64,000 bases of DNA from Fuerstiella sp. (GTDB lineage Bacteria; Planctomycetota; Planctomycetia; Planctomycetales; Planctomycetaceae). The stretch is from contig JAQWLN010000177.1 in assembly GCA_029247265.1 (NCBI GenBank), forward strand, positions 62,001 to 126,000. Direction: 5' to 3'. Position numbers and translations under genes: made by a program. The notes under the pieces are model-generated. The model worked only from the letters and a program-made list of their open reading frames with translations, was not told the origin of the DNA and searched no databases. The stretch's first letter is position 1. The number at the start of each line of letters is the position of its first letter. Below are positions 18,550-27,860 of this stretch, piece after piece.

Positions 18550-19497
18550 ATGTTTTTCACTCAGACACAAATCGTTCTTACGGGGACATTGTTGCTTGGC
18601 ATCGCTGCCGGAATGGTGGGCACTTTTGCTGTGCTGCGGCGTCGCGCACTGGCGGGCGATGTGGTTGCGCATTCGGCCCTGCCTGGTCTGTGTCTGGCGT
18701 TTCTGACGTTTCAGTCTCGTTCCATGCTTGTGCTCCTGAGCGGAGCATTGCTGAGCGGCTTGCTGGGAGCTGTGACCGTATCGTTGCTGAAACGATTCAC
18801 TCGGCTCCGCGACGATGCCGTGCAGGGGATTGTGCTGAGTGTGTTTTATGGAGGCGGAATCGCCCTGACGCGTTCCATTCAGAATACCCACCGCAACGAC
18901 CCTGGTGCAGACCTTGAGTCATTCATTATTGGACAGGCGGCGACCATGCTGAAGGGAGACGTCCAGCAGATCGCTGTTGTTGTTGCCGTGACTGCGGGCA
19001 TCGTGCTGCTGCTGTTCAAGGAGCTGAAACTGCTCAGCTTTGACGAACAATTCTGCCAGGTTCAGGGCTGGTCGGCGATGGGACTGGACATCTTACTCAT
19101 GCTGTTGACGGCGATTACCGTGGTAGCCGGGTTGCCGGCAGTCGGAGTCGTTCTTACCGCCGCATTACTCATCATTCCTCCAGCCGCCGCCCGATTCTGG
19201 AGCGACCGGCTTTCAAGAATGATGATGATCGCATGCGCCATCGGCGGTACATCCGGAGTCACCGGCACTTTGTTGAGTGCCCGTTATGACGGTCTGCCGA
19301 CGGGGCCGCTGATCGTGCTGACATCGACCGTGATTTTTGCTCTGTCGTGGGTCTTTGCTCCCCACCGCGGAGTCTTGTGGAAGTCACGCGACATGACAGA
19401 CCTTCAATCATTTCTGCCGTGGGTTGAATCCGATGATACCGTACCTCGTGCGCCGACCACTTTGGATCCGCACGTTTCTGCTCAGGAGGCTTCCTGA
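18550..19497 (+). CDS. Metal ABC transporter permease (ZnuB/MntC type)
   Basis: Integral membrane subunit of the Mn/Zn importer, about eight or nine membrane segments. Family hallmarks are RRRALAGDVVAHSALPGLCLAFL near residue 35 and LPAVGVVLTAALLIIPPAAARFWSDRL near residue 195. The C-terminal 40 residues are hydrophilic. The gap to the ATPase gene is 93 bp, longer than the other junctions of the operon. The stop shares a base with the next start. A second permease follows, so the membrane part is probably a heterodimer. Confidence 0.93.
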   Translation: MFFTQTQIVLTGTLLLGIAAGMVGTFAVLRRRALAGDVVAHSALPGLCLAFLTFQSRSMLVLLSGALLSGLLGAVTVSLLKRFTRLRDDAVQGIVLSVFYGGGIALTRSIQNTHRNDPGADLESFIIGQAATMLKGDVQQIAVVVAVTAGIVLLLFKELKLLSFDEQFCQVQGWSAMGLDILLMLLTAITVVAGLPAVGVVLTAALLIIPPAAARFWSDRLSRMMMIACAIGGTSGVTGTLLSARYDGLPTGPLIVLTSTVIFALSWVFAPHRGVLWKSRDMTDLQSFLPWVESDDTVPRAPTTLDPHVSAQEAS

Positions 19498-20900
19498 TGC
19501 TGCACATGTTGCCCGACACCGCGGTTCTGTTTGCTGGTGGAATCCCGATTCCATTTGAGGCACAGACAACCCGACTGGCGGCATCGCTGGGTCTTCCGGC
19601 AACTGACGTGCAGAATGCCTTCTGGACGATGGCTGTGGGCGCCCTGTGCGCCGTCTGCTGTTCGCTGGCGGGTTGTTTTCTGGTGCTGCGTCGCATCAGC
19701 CTTCTGGGAGACGCACTCAGTCACTCGGTCCTTGCCGGCACGGCTGGTGTTTATCTGCTGACTGGTCGAGTTGACCCGGTTCCGATGTTGTGTGGCGCAA
19801 TCGCGGCCGGAATTGTGACCGCCGTGTTGACTCAGTTTGTCCACAAGGCTGCGCTGGTACCCGAAGATTCCAGTATTGGTATCGTCTTTACATCACTGTT
19901 CGCATTCGGTGTGGTGGTTGTGTCACAGGCAAAACACGTGCACCTGGACCTGGACTGTGTGCTGTTCGGCGATTTGGCGTTTGCCGGAGTGAATCTGCAC
20001 CCCACCTTTGGCTGGCTGGTGCCCGAATCGTTTCGCAGCCTTATTCCGACACTGATGATCACACTGCTGCTGCTGGCCGTTTTCTGGAAGGAATTGCGTC
20101 TGACTTCGTTTGACCCGACTCTGGCCGTGACACTCGGATTCAGCGCGACTCTCATGCACTACCTGCTGACAACAGTCGTGGCGATTGTCACCGTGTCCGC
20201 CATGGATGTCGTGGGCCTGTTGGTCGTCGCGTTGCTGATCGTGCCGGCGGCGATCGCCCGGTTGCTGACTGATCGCCTGTCCACCATGCTCGTGCTGTCC
20301 TGCTTGATTGGTGTTTCCTGCACAACCATTGGCTATCTGCTGGCCCTCCGCTGGGACTCGTCGGCCGCCGGACTGTCGGCCGTGGTTGCCGGTGCGGAAC
20401 TGCTGGTCGCCATTGTTGTGTCGCCAAAGAATGGTCTGCTGGGGAGATTGTTGCGAACGGTGCGACTGCGCATCCGAATCTGTGCCGAAGACGTACTGGC
20501 CGGACTGTTCCGACGACAGGAACGTTCCGACGCACCGGACAAACGGGTACAGGCATCCGTGTCGGAGTGCCACACGCTGGCTGGTGGCGGAATCATGTCG
20601 GTAGCAGCACTGCGGTGGCTGCTGTCGCGGCAGTTGCTGCAGCAGGCCGGTCCTGTGATGTTACTGTCCGAAACCGGACTCAGGTATGCACGTTCGATGG
20701 TCCGATCACACCGTCTGTGGGAAGCGTACCTCCAGGAAAACTTCAATCTTCCGTCTGACCATCTGCATGATCCCGCTGAAGCGATGGAACATTTCATCGG
20801 CCCTGGCGTGCAACAGCAGATCACTGAAGAGCTGTCGCAATCGGCCGAAGATCCCCATGGGCGAGCGATACCGGACGTGAAGAGGCAGGACGTCCGCTGA
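19497..20900 (+). CDS. Metal ABC permease fused to a C-terminal DtxR/MntR-like domain
   Basis: Residues 1-290 are a second ZnuB/MntC-type permease (LRRISLLGDALSHSVLAGTAG and VVGLLVVALLIVPAAIARLLTDRL). Residues 320-455 look like a DtxR/MntR module: a winged-helix-like stretch (AALRWLLSRQLLQQAG..LLSETGLRYA), then the dimerisation/metal domain with VRSHRLWEAYLQE, LPSDHLHDPAEAMEHFIGP and DPHGRAIPD. The E-A-M-E-H string matches the ExxEH metal ligands of MntR, where DtxR has Cys at the first ligand-proximal site, so manganese sensing is plausible (inference). Such fusions are known in planctomycetes. The module may sense cytoplasmic metal and gate transport rather than bind DNA. Confidence 0.85.
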   Translation: MLHMLPDTAVLFAGGIPIPFEAQTTRLAASLGLPATDVQNAFWTMAVGALCAVCCSLAGCFLVLRRISLLGDALSHSVLAGTAGVYLLTGRVDPVPMLCGAIAAGIVTAVLTQFVHKAALVPEDSSIGIVFTSLFAFGVVVVSQAKHVHLDLDCVLFGDLAFAGVNLHPTFGWLVPESFRSLIPTLMITLLLLAVFWKELRLTSFDPTLAVTLGFSATLMHYLLTTVVAIVTVSAMDVVGLLVVALLIVPAAIARLLTDRLSTMLVLSCLIGVSCTTIGYLLALRWDSSAAGLSAVVAGAELLVAIVVSPKNGLLGRLLRTVRLRIRICAEDVLAGLFRRQERSDAPDKRVQASVSECHTLAGGGIMSVAALRWLLSRQLLQQAGPVMLLSETGLRYARSMVRSHRLWEAYLQENFNLPSDHLHDPAEAMEHFIGPGVQQQITEELSQSAEDPHGRAIPDVKRQDVR

Positions 20901-21068
20901 CGCGGGATGGTCGGTACGCCGATGGAATTGCCGGGTCAGAGAATCTTCACCTCATCCCGGATGACAGATACAGCAATTCGTGTCAGACTCTTCCTGTTGA
21001 CTGCAGGCGGTGCCGCTCGATTCCACTGCAGGCCACGACCGACAGCCCCTCGAACGGAAAGTACACAG

Positions 21069-21987
21069 ATGATGATTCGACAACTCGGACCGGCCAGTCT
21101 CTGCCTTTGTGCCGCAGTCTTCACCAGTGTTGAAGTTGCTGCCGCAGATCCGCCAACGCTGCAAAAAGATGTCGCGTATGGTGAACATCATCCGGCTCAG
21201 CGGCTGGATGTCTATCTCGCGAAGTCTGACCGGCCGGTACCGGCGATGGTGTATATTCACGGCGATGGTGTATATTCACGGTGGTGGCTGGCGCGCGGGT
21301 TCCAAGAATCGCCTGCCTGGGTGGCTTACAGCGGCTGTGAACGACGGCTGGCTGTCCGTCGTTTCTGTTGAATACCGGTTCACCGACGTCGCACCCCACC
21401 CGGCTCAGGTTAACGATTGCATTCGAGCCATTCAGTTTGTCCGAAGTCGGGCGAAAGAGTGGAACATCGACCCCGACCGCATCGGTGTGACCGGTGGTTC
21501 AGCCGGGGCGCACCTGTTGTTGTGGGTGGCTCTGCACGATGATGCGGCCGATGCGTCTTCGTCGGATCCGATCAAGCGACAGTCATCGCGAGCTGCGTGC
21601 GTTGTCAGCTTTGCAGGTCCAACGGACTGGTCACTGCTGGCGGAGATCGAGCATAAACATCCGGCGTACCGGCAGTTGCTGGGTTATGAGCCTGGTACAC
21701 CAGCAGCGGAAATGTCGAGTGCCGTCATAGCGGACGTGTCTCCAATCAGCTTTGCAACAAAAGACGATCGGCCCGTCCTGTTGGTTCACGGCGACAACGA
21801 CGTGATCGTTCCTGTAAGACATGCCAGTAAACTGCATGAACAGCTGAAGTCGGCTGGAGGCAGCTCGGAACTTCTCGTTGTTAAAGGCGCTAATCATGGC
21901 GTCGCCGGGCCCGGTGGAAACGTCAGTCAGCGCGCCATTACTTTTGTTCGAACGCATCTGAGAATCGATCAGGACGACAACGAATAG
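21069..21987 (+). pseudogene. Alpha/beta-hydrolase (BD-FAE/esterase-lipase type), frameshifted by a 19-bp tandem duplication
   Basis: Exported esterase of the carboxylesterase/lipase HSL-like group. The intact parts are an N-terminal signal peptide (MMIRQLGPASLCLCAAVFTSVEVAAADPP) and AMVYIHG in frame 3, then VYIHGGGWRAGSKNRLP, the nucleophile elbow VTGGSAGAHLLL, the Asp of LLVHGDNDVIVP and the His of GANHGVAG in frame 1. The two frames are joined at a direct repeat, CGGCGATGGTGTATATTCA present twice in tandem at 21241-21278, which adds 19 bases and shifts the frame. Removing one copy restores a normal protein of about 299 residues. As sequenced it would end after about 100 residues. Confidence 0.85.
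21241..21281. repeat. 19-bp tandem duplication within the esterase gene
   Basis: Two adjacent perfect copies of a 19-bp unit plus three further matching bases. Because 19 is not a multiple of three, the duplication shifts the reading frame exactly where the oxyanion-hole motif HGGGW is encoded. The pattern fits slipped-strand replication or an assembly duplication. Confidence 0.9.
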
Positions 21988-22027
21988 GCTTCGTGTACGT
22001 CCGATGGTTACCATTGCCTGAGAAAAC

Positions 22028-23032
22028 ATGTCCTCTGACTTTCGGAACAGAATCACGCGCCTGCTGGTCGGCGAATACCTGGGTCTGCTGGCTGTACTCG
22101 CCTTGTTGGTCGCATTTTTTCGCGCCCAGACGCAGTATTTTTTTACTGTTCCAACGTTGACCGCCATCATAAATCAGATCCCGGCGCTGACGCTGGTCGC
22201 TATCGGGATGACGTTCGTGCTGATTACCGGTGGCATCGACCTGGCGGTTGGGGCCGTGCTGGCATTCAGCGCTTCGGTGCTGGGCGTGTTGATTGTTCAA
22301 CTTGACGTGTCGATCTGGCTGGCTGTTCCCGCAACAGTCCTGGTGGGTGCGTGTTGTGGGCTGATCAGCGGTGCCGTGAGCGTCTGTGCTGGAATTCCGT
22401 CGTTCATCGTCAGCCTTGGTGTGCTGCAGATCACGCATGGACTGGGCTACGTGCTGACTGATTCCGCGTCAATTTATGTGGATCAATCCACCGGCATTCA
22501 GTTTATTGGAGGACGTATTGCCCATGCCGGAGTTTCTCCTGCGTTCCTGTTCGCCTTCGGTGCGGTCCTTGTTTCGCAGTTCGTGCTTCACCGAACTTTG
22601 TTTGGTCGATACTGCATGGCGATAGGTTTCAACGAAACCGTGGTCCGCTTGAGCGGTGTGAACACTGCCCGCACCCGAATTGGTGCGTTCGTCGTGTGCG
22701 GAGCTCTGGCCGGGGCCGCCGGCGTCGTTGAGACATCGCGACTGTCAACGGTCGATCCGAATGCCGCGATCGGATTCGAGCTGTCAGCGATCGCAGCAGC
22801 GGTGATCGGCGGTACCAGTCTGATGGGCGGACGAGGATCGATGGTTAATACGTTTCTTGGTGTGCTGATCATTGCGGTTCTGCAGACCGGGCTTATTCAG
22901 ATGGGAGTCAGCGAAGGAGCGAAGTATATTACCACCGGCTGCGTTATCGTGGTGGCCGTGCTGCTGGACGCGTCGCGGGCAAAAATCAGCGAGCTGATGC
23001 GGCACTTGTTCGGTGACTTTTTTCGGCGGTGA
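22028..23032 (+). CDS. ABC sugar transporter permease, RbsC-like
   Basis: Membrane subunit of a CUT2-type (ribose/xylose/autoinducer-2) importer. Typical stretches are GMTFVLITGGIDLAVGAVLAF near residue 60, AGIPSFIVSLGVLQITHGL near residue 120, and ELSAIAAAVIGGTSLMGGRGS near residue 255. About ten membrane segments. No ATPase (RbsA) gene lies next to it; the upstream neighbour is the broken esterase (40 bp gap) and downstream is convergent mnmE. A CUT2 binding protein, itself interrupted, occurs at the far end of the window. The partner ATPase must be elsewhere or the permease is an orphan. Confidence 0.92.
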   Translation: MSSDFRNRITRLLVGEYLGLLAVLALLVAFFRAQTQYFFTVPTLTAIINQIPALTLVAIGMTFVLITGGIDLAVGAVLAFSASVLGVLIVQLDVSIWLAVPATVLVGACCGLISGAVSVCAGIPSFIVSLGVLQITHGLGYVLTDSASIYVDQSTGIQFIGGRIAHAGVSPAFLFAFGAVLVSQFVLHRTLFGRYCMAIGFNETVVRLSGVNTARTRIGAFVVCGALAGAAGVVETSRLSTVDPNAAIGFELSAIAAAVIGGTSLMGGRGSMVNTFLGVLIIAVLQTGLIQMGVSEGAKYITTGCVIVVAVLLDASRAKISELMRHLFGDFFRR

Positions 23033-23043
23033 GGCACCGTGTG

Positions 23044-24438
23044 CTATTTGCCAATGCAGAAGTTGCTGAATATGTGGTCGAGGATGTCGTCTGTATAGAC
23101 TTCGCCCAGGACCGTACGGAGCTGACGCAGTGCGTCACGCAATTCCAACGCAATAACTTCGTCTCCAGCGTTCGCTTCGGCTGTGTAAATAGCGGTTTGA
23201 ATTGCTTTGGTTGCACCGACCAGGCATTCGTGACACCGCAGCGACGTTGACGACAGCAATTCCGAGCGCGAAGATTGTTCACCAGCCAGTCGATGCTGAA
23301 GTTTGTCGATCAACGGTTCTACACCATCGCCTGTTTGAGCACTCACTCGGCAGCTGTTCGGAAATACGACGGCTGCCGTGACGTCCCTGACGTTCGCTAA
23401 ATCGCAGCGAGTGAAGACGTCCAGCAGGGCGACGCCCGTGGCATCGGCCTCCGTTCGCAGGCGGATGTTCTGGGTGACTTCGGATTCGTCCAGATCCGCA
23501 GCCGTACACCACAGTACCAGGTCACTCACCGCCAGCTGTTCAGCACGCAGATTCTGAGCGTGCTGCATGATGAGATCCGCCGCTGTTTCCCATCCGGCGG
23601 TGTCAATTACTTCCACTTCCATATCTCCAATACCCACGACGCTGGTCAGATAGTCACGTGTGGTCCCCGGCGTTGACGAAACGATAGCTCGTCCGGCGCC
23701 CACCAGCCGATTGAACAGAGTACTCTTGCCCGCATTGGGCAAACCGGCCAGCACGATTCTCCGTCGGTATCCCGAGGGAAGTCGGGCCGCGGAGTCGTCC
23801 GTTAATTGCTGCAGTCGGACGATACACTCTGCCAGTCGTTCACAGATCTGCTGTTTCGTAATGAACTCAATGTCTTCTTCCACGAAATCCAGTCCGGCCT
23901 CCAGATCGCCCAGTAATGCAAGAATTTCTGACCGTACAGCAACCAATTTGGAGGTGATGCCACCGCCAAGCTGTGTTAATGCGACCTGCAGTTCTTCGTG
24001 ATCGGCAGCATCGATCACGCCGAGTACTGCCTCCGCCTGCACCAGATCGATCTTTCCCGACATGAAAGCCCGAAACGTGAATTCTCCACGATTGGCCGAT
24101 CGAGCGCCACAATTAAGGATGTGCTCAAGCGTTGCATCCAAAATCGGTGGCGAACCGATGGTGTGAAATTCCGCCATCGGCTGACCCGTGTAACTACGGG
24201 ATGTCGGCCAGAGCATCAATGCCGCCGGCAGCGGAGCACTCAGTGACGGGATCACCAGTTCTCCCACAACACGCACTGGCAGCCGGCTGTTCTGCCAGGC
24301 AGCCGCACGTTCGTCTGCAGTAAACAGTTGTTCGGCAATGCCGGCCGCGTCGTCGCCGCTCACCCGAATGATGCCTCGTTTCGCTGAGCCGGGCGGCGAG
24401 GCAATCGCAGCAATCGTATCCTGCAGGTCCAGCGGCAT
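23044..24438 (-). CDS. mnmE: tRNA uridine-5-carboxymethylaminomethyl modification GTPase MnmE
   Basis: GTPase that with MnmG modifies the wobble uridine of certain tRNAs. N-terminal formyl-THF-binding domain (DTIAAIASPPGSAKRGIIRVSG), helical domain, G domain near residues 225-385 with G1 GLPNAGKST, G2 TPGTTRD and G3 DTAGWE, and the invariant C-terminal CIGK that carries the catalytic Cys. The G4 motif reads TRCD where NKxD is usual. Length (464) is normal. Downstream of yidC in the same orientation, matching the widespread rnpA-yidC-mnmE gene order. Confidence 0.95.
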   Translation of the reverse strand: MPLDLQDTIAAIASPPGSAKRGIIRVSGDDAAGIAEQLFTADERAAAWQNSRLPVRVVGELVIPSLSAPLPAALMLWPTSRSYTGQPMAEFHTIGSPPILDATLEHILNCGARSANRGEFTFRAFMSGKIDLVQAEAVLGVIDAADHEELQVALTQLGGGITSKLVAVRSEILALLGDLEAGLDFVEEDIEFITKQQICERLAECIVRLQQLTDDSAARLPSGYRRRIVLAGLPNAGKSTLFNRLVGAGRAIVSSTPGTTRDYLTSVVGIGDMEVEVIDTAGWETAADLIMQHAQNLRAEQLAVSDLVLWCTAADLDESEVTQNIRLRTEADATGVALLDVFTRCDLANVRDVTAAVVFPNSCRVSAQTGDGVEPLIDKLQHRLAGEQSSRSELLSSTSLRCHECLVGATKAIQTAIYTAEANAGDEVIALELRDALRQLRTVLGEVYTDDILDHIFSNFCIGK

Positions 24439-24463
24439 GTTGACACCGTGTCAGGAGAGCAAG

Positions 24464-24537
24464 GGGGTCGGGAGTCTTTTGGGGACGATAAGACGTCCCG
24501 TGTTCGCTGTGCATTCAGCCGAAAAAACTACCGACCC
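24464..24537 (-). promoter_or_regulatory. Nested inverted repeats between yidC and mnmE
   Basis: Outer arms GGGTCGG and CCGACCC (24465-24471 and 24531-24537) enclose an inner hairpin GGGACG-ATAAGA-CGTCCC (about 24482-24499). It lies in the yidC-mnmE gap and could be a terminator, an mRNA-stability element or a leader structure; no T-run follows directly, so the role is unclear. Confidence 0.4.
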
Positions 24538-24586
24538 CTTTTAGTCTATTAGTGCGTTCAGGGGAAAAGCAAAAAGAGGGGCGCGG

Positions 24587-26710
24587 TCAGCGGCCTTTTT
24601 TCTTCTTGCTCTTGTTCTGTTTTTCTTTTGTCTTCTCTGCCTGTTTCTGCGCTTCTTCGGCAGCCGCCATCAACTTCTGGAAGAAGCCCTGTTTCTTCTC
24701 CGTTGCCGGTGCCTTCGTGTTTGCACCGTTCTTTTTCGGCCCGGCCACAGCGGCTTCCTTTACTGTTACGGACGGTTCGGCGGCGGCTGCCGTTGATGTG
24801 CTGGTCTTTCCGAGCAGCATTCGTTCAGCAATGCCCCACATGCTGGAGGCGATAAAGTACAGACACAGCCCGGCGGGCATGTGCCAGAACATGAAGCCAA
24901 AGAACAGTGTCATGAAGTTCATCATCTTCTGCTGCGCTGCCTGTTGTTCGTCCGCTGGCGGTGGCATGAACAACTTTTGCTGGATGAAGAACAACACGAC
25001 TGTGATACATGGCAGCAGATTGAAGTCCTGTCCCAGAATCGGAAGTGATGCCGGCATTCGAAACAGAGCGTCGGGCGCCGCCAGATTTTCGATCCACAGG
25101 AATTGTGCCAACCGCAGGTCGACCGCAGTGTTCAGACACGTATACAGGGCGATGAAGATCGGGAACTGAAACAACAGCGGAAAGCATCCGCCCAGCGGAT
25201 TGATATTGTGCTTGCGCCATAGCTCCATCTGCGCTTTGGCCATCTTTTCCTTGTCTTCACCATACTTCAGCTTCAGCTCGTTGATCTTCGGCTGAAGATC
25301 CTTCATTTTGGCGGCGCTGATGGCCTGTTTGCGGGACAGCGGAAACATGCAGCCTCGGACCAGAACGGTCAGGCAGATGATTGCCAGAGCATAAGGCATT
25401 CCCCAGCTATAGAACCACGACAGCAGGCGATGCATGCCGCGAGCGATGAAACCGAACCATGACCCGTAGTCCAGAACCTGATCGGCCTCCATCGGTTCCG
25501 GGTCGAGCAGTTCGCTGCGTTTGGGTCCCACAAAAAATGCGAACCTGTGGACGATGCTGTCGCCTTCTGCAGGAAGAGTCTGTGGAGACGACGCCATGCG
25601 AAAGCTGATATCACTGTAATTGACATCGACGCGGTCCTGCTGCACCATCACAGGGTAGGTTCGGTCGATCCATTTGTTGGCAAGGCGTTCAGCCTCCGGA
25701 CGGTCATCCAGCGGGGCAACCAGTCCTGCGAAGAACTGCACGTCGACACCGGCGTAGCGAAACACCCCCGTCCAGGAATCATTCGTCTTCAGTTTCTGGC
25801 GAAGCTGGACTTCCGAAATTCCCTGGCCGGCATCGCGAGCGACGTCGATGTGATTCTCGTACAGTTTGTTCAGAGCTTTCGCGCCAAGAACGACGTCGTC
25901 TTCTTCGCCGATAAACTCGATTTTGATGTCGCGATACTTGCGCGTATGTTCAATATTCTCCAGCACGATTCCAACAGGTCCCTGCAATTCATACTCGAAC
26001 AACTGAGGCTCGGACGACAGGTTGGTGACCTTCAATTCCGTCTCGATCGTGAAACCAGCGGCGTCTGTCAGAAACGCTCCCCGCATTTGTTCCGGGGGCA
26101 CGTCGGTCATGTGAAGACGGAACGTCTTTTCAACACGCAGCGAGCGGTCGGGTGCATCGAACGAGAATGTGGCGCTGCCGCTGTCCGAGGCCACGACTTC
26201 CCAGTCGATCGTCTTCAGCTTCAGTTTGTGCTTTTCCAGTTGTGCATCAATCGTCGTAATTGCTGTTGAGAAAGTGCGGTCGTCAGTCGAGTTTGTCCCC
26301 ACGACCACCAGCTGTTCCTGTACGTCCGTCAGCTCCTTAAAGGTCGGGTCGGACAACTGGACGGATTCGATGGCGGCACCTGCTGAGTTCAGCTGTACTT
26401 CCATAAAGAATCCGCTTTGTGGATTCAACGAACCGATAACCACACGACGATTCGGAGAAACGGCTGGTGCGTCATCCACTACAGCTGCTGGTTCGCCGTC
26501 TTCTTTTTCGGCGACGGGCTGGTCGTCTGGGTTCTCGGTCTCCCCGGCATCCTCATCTGCTGCAGCGGCACCTCCATCAGTGTCTTCCACAACGACAGGC
26601 GCTGGCGGTTGTTCAGGCTTTGGAAATAACCTGGGAGCAATCAGCCCGTTGTACAGATATGTAAACGCGAAGAAGCAGACCAGAAATGTGACAAAACGTC
26701 GGTTGTCCAT
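24587..26710 (-). CDS. yidC: Membrane protein insertase YidC
   Basis: Inserts and folds inner-membrane proteins, with or without SecYEG. N-terminal membrane anchor (RRFVTFLVCFFAFTYLYNGL), an acidic low-complexity linker (about 35-75), a large periplasmic beta domain (to about 430), then the conserved five-helix insertase core: WGMPYALAIICLTVLVRGCMFPLSRKQ carrying the conserved groove Arg, HNINPLGGCFPLLFQFPIFIALY, and FFGFMFWHMPAGLCLYFIASS. The C-terminus is strongly basic (EKTKEKQNKSKKKKGR), as in forms that bind ribosomes. At 707 residues it is longer than E. coli YidC (548) because of the periplasmic domain, linker and C-terminal tail. Confidence 0.95.
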   Translation of the reverse strand: MDNRRFVTFLVCFFAFTYLYNGLIAPRLFPKPEQPPAPVVVEDTDGGAAAADEDAGETENPDDQPVAEKEDGEPAAVVDDAPAVSPNRRVVIGSLNPQSGFFMEVQLNSAGAAIESVQLSDPTFKELTDVQEQLVVVGTNSTDDRTFSTAITTIDAQLEKHKLKLKTIDWEVVASDSGSATFSFDAPDRSLRVEKTFRLHMTDVPPEQMRGAFLTDAAGFTIETELKVTNLSSEPQLFEYELQGPVGIVLENIEHTRKYRDIKIEFIGEEDDVVLGAKALNKLYENHIDVARDAGQGISEVQLRQKLKTNDSWTGVFRYAGVDVQFFAGLVAPLDDRPEAERLANKWIDRTYPVMVQQDRVDVNYSDISFRMASSPQTLPAEGDSIVHRFAFFVGPKRSELLDPEPMEADQVLDYGSWFGFIARGMHRLLSWFYSWGMPYALAIICLTVLVRGCMFPLSRKQAISAAKMKDLQPKINELKLKYGEDKEKMAKAQMELWRKHNINPLGGCFPLLFQFPIFIALYTCLNTAVDLRLAQFLWIENLAAPDALFRMPASLPILGQDFNLLPCITVVLFFIQQKLFMPPPADEQQAAQQKMMNFMTLFFGFMFWHMPAGLCLYFIASSMWGIAERMLLGKTSTSTAAAAEPSVTVKEAAVAGPKKNGANTKAPATEKKQGFFQKLMAAAEEAQKQAEKTKEKQNKSKKKKGR

Positions 26711-27113
26711 AAGACGATTTCGCGAATTTGATTCGCTTGACCAGAGCGAGTTCGCTCAGTTGTGCCCGCGAGGGACGTGAAAAGAATAATGGCCACACGG
26801 GCCAATAAGGCAGCAGTGATTCGCAGGGGACAGCGAATTCCTGGGCGAGAACGCATCGAATAACGAGGGAGGAGAATACCGCCGGAAATTCGGTCCGTGA
26901 ATCTTTACCTGCGTCGTTCCGGCAAATCAGGCGGGTTTTCCAGGAAATCGTCAGGCGAATCACCAACGCCGGCCTGCAACTGCGGAAAAACAAGCAGAAT
27001 GGCTAACGGCTCCGCCGTCGACATGCTTTCGCTTAACGGCCAGGCCAGCGGGAAAGTTCGGCCGGATTGGCGCTTCCTGCCACATTCTTCAATTGGACGG
27101 GTTTGCCACTGAC
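26711..27113. other. Intergenic region, about 400 bp
   Basis: Lies between the metallophosphoesterase and yidC, both on the minus strand. rnpA and rpmH, which often precede yidC, are not here. No gene or clear structure recognised; it should contain the yidC promoter. Confidence 0.45.
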
Positions 27114-27860
27114 TTAACGCCCTTCGCGCAGGCGGTCACCCAGAAAGTTGTCCAATTCGGGGATGTTGTAAATCTTGTCTGCCGTCTTATCGATATTGTA
27201 ATCAACGCGATGGAAGGTCACCGTGTTTCCATCAACCGTGACGTAGGACGACCTGGAATCGTTATTCCGTGGCTGTCCGACAGAGCCGACGTTGATCATC
27301 ACTTTCTGGCTTCCGAGTTCGTACTTCGAATCGATTTCCTTCGGATCCAGAAACTCCAGCGTCTCTGTAAAGACACCGGGAATATGAGTGTGGCCCTGAA
27401 AACAGTATTGCGGCACCAGTGCAAAGATTTTTTCCATCTTCACCTGATTGTAGATGTCGTCGGGAAAGACGTATTCGTTTAGCGGATTACGAGCGGACCC
27501 GTGTACGTACATCGTTTTTTCGTCGTCGCTCATATGACGACGGTTGAGTTCTCCCAGAAACTCCCAGCGTGTTTCAGCCTTGGGGCCTTTTGCTTTTTCC
27601 AGCACGGACCGGGTCCAGAAAATTGCACGTTCGGCGCCAGCGTTGAACCCTTCCGGATCGAACAAGGCGGCCTGATCGTGGTTTCCCAGCAGGCACATAT
27701 CCAGATCAATCACCCGGTCAATGCATTCGCACGGGTTTGGGCCGTACCCGACAATATCGCCGAGACAGAAGACTTCGCTGACGTCTTTCGATGCAATGTC
27801 GGCCAGCACGGCCTCAAGGGCTTCAAGGTTGCCGTGAATGTCACTAATGATCGCTCTCAA
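27114..27860 (-). CDS. Calcineurin-like metallophosphoesterase
   Basis: Dinuclear-metal phosphoesterase of the YfcE/diadenosine-tetraphosphatase-related class. The five metal-site blocks are present in order: [49 protein letters not shown] and FQGHTHIPG, followed by [10 protein letters not shown]. Cytoplasmic, no signal peptide. Length (248) is typical. The physiological phosphoester is unknown. Single gene with long gaps on both sides. Confidence 0.9.
   Translation of the reverse strand: MRAIISDIHGNLEALEAVLADIASKDVSEVFCLGDIVGYGPNPCECIDRVIDLDMCLLGNHDQAALFDPEGFNAGAERAIFWTRSVLEKAKGPKAETRWEFLGELNRRHMSDDEKTMYVHGSARNPLNEYVFPDDIYNQVKMEKIFALVPQYCFQGHTHIPGVFTETLEFLDPKEIDSKYELGSQKVMINVGSVGQPRNNDSRSSYVTVDGNTVTFHRVDYNIDKTADKIYNIPELDNFLGDRLREGR

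Noticed and set aside
19923-20573. 216-residue minus-strand ORF in the metal permease gene
   Set aside because: Gln/His/Gly-rich shadow of the membrane-protein coding frame.
21241-21281. Start of a CRISPR or satellite array
   Set aside because: Just two adjacent copies with no spacers, inside a coding region.
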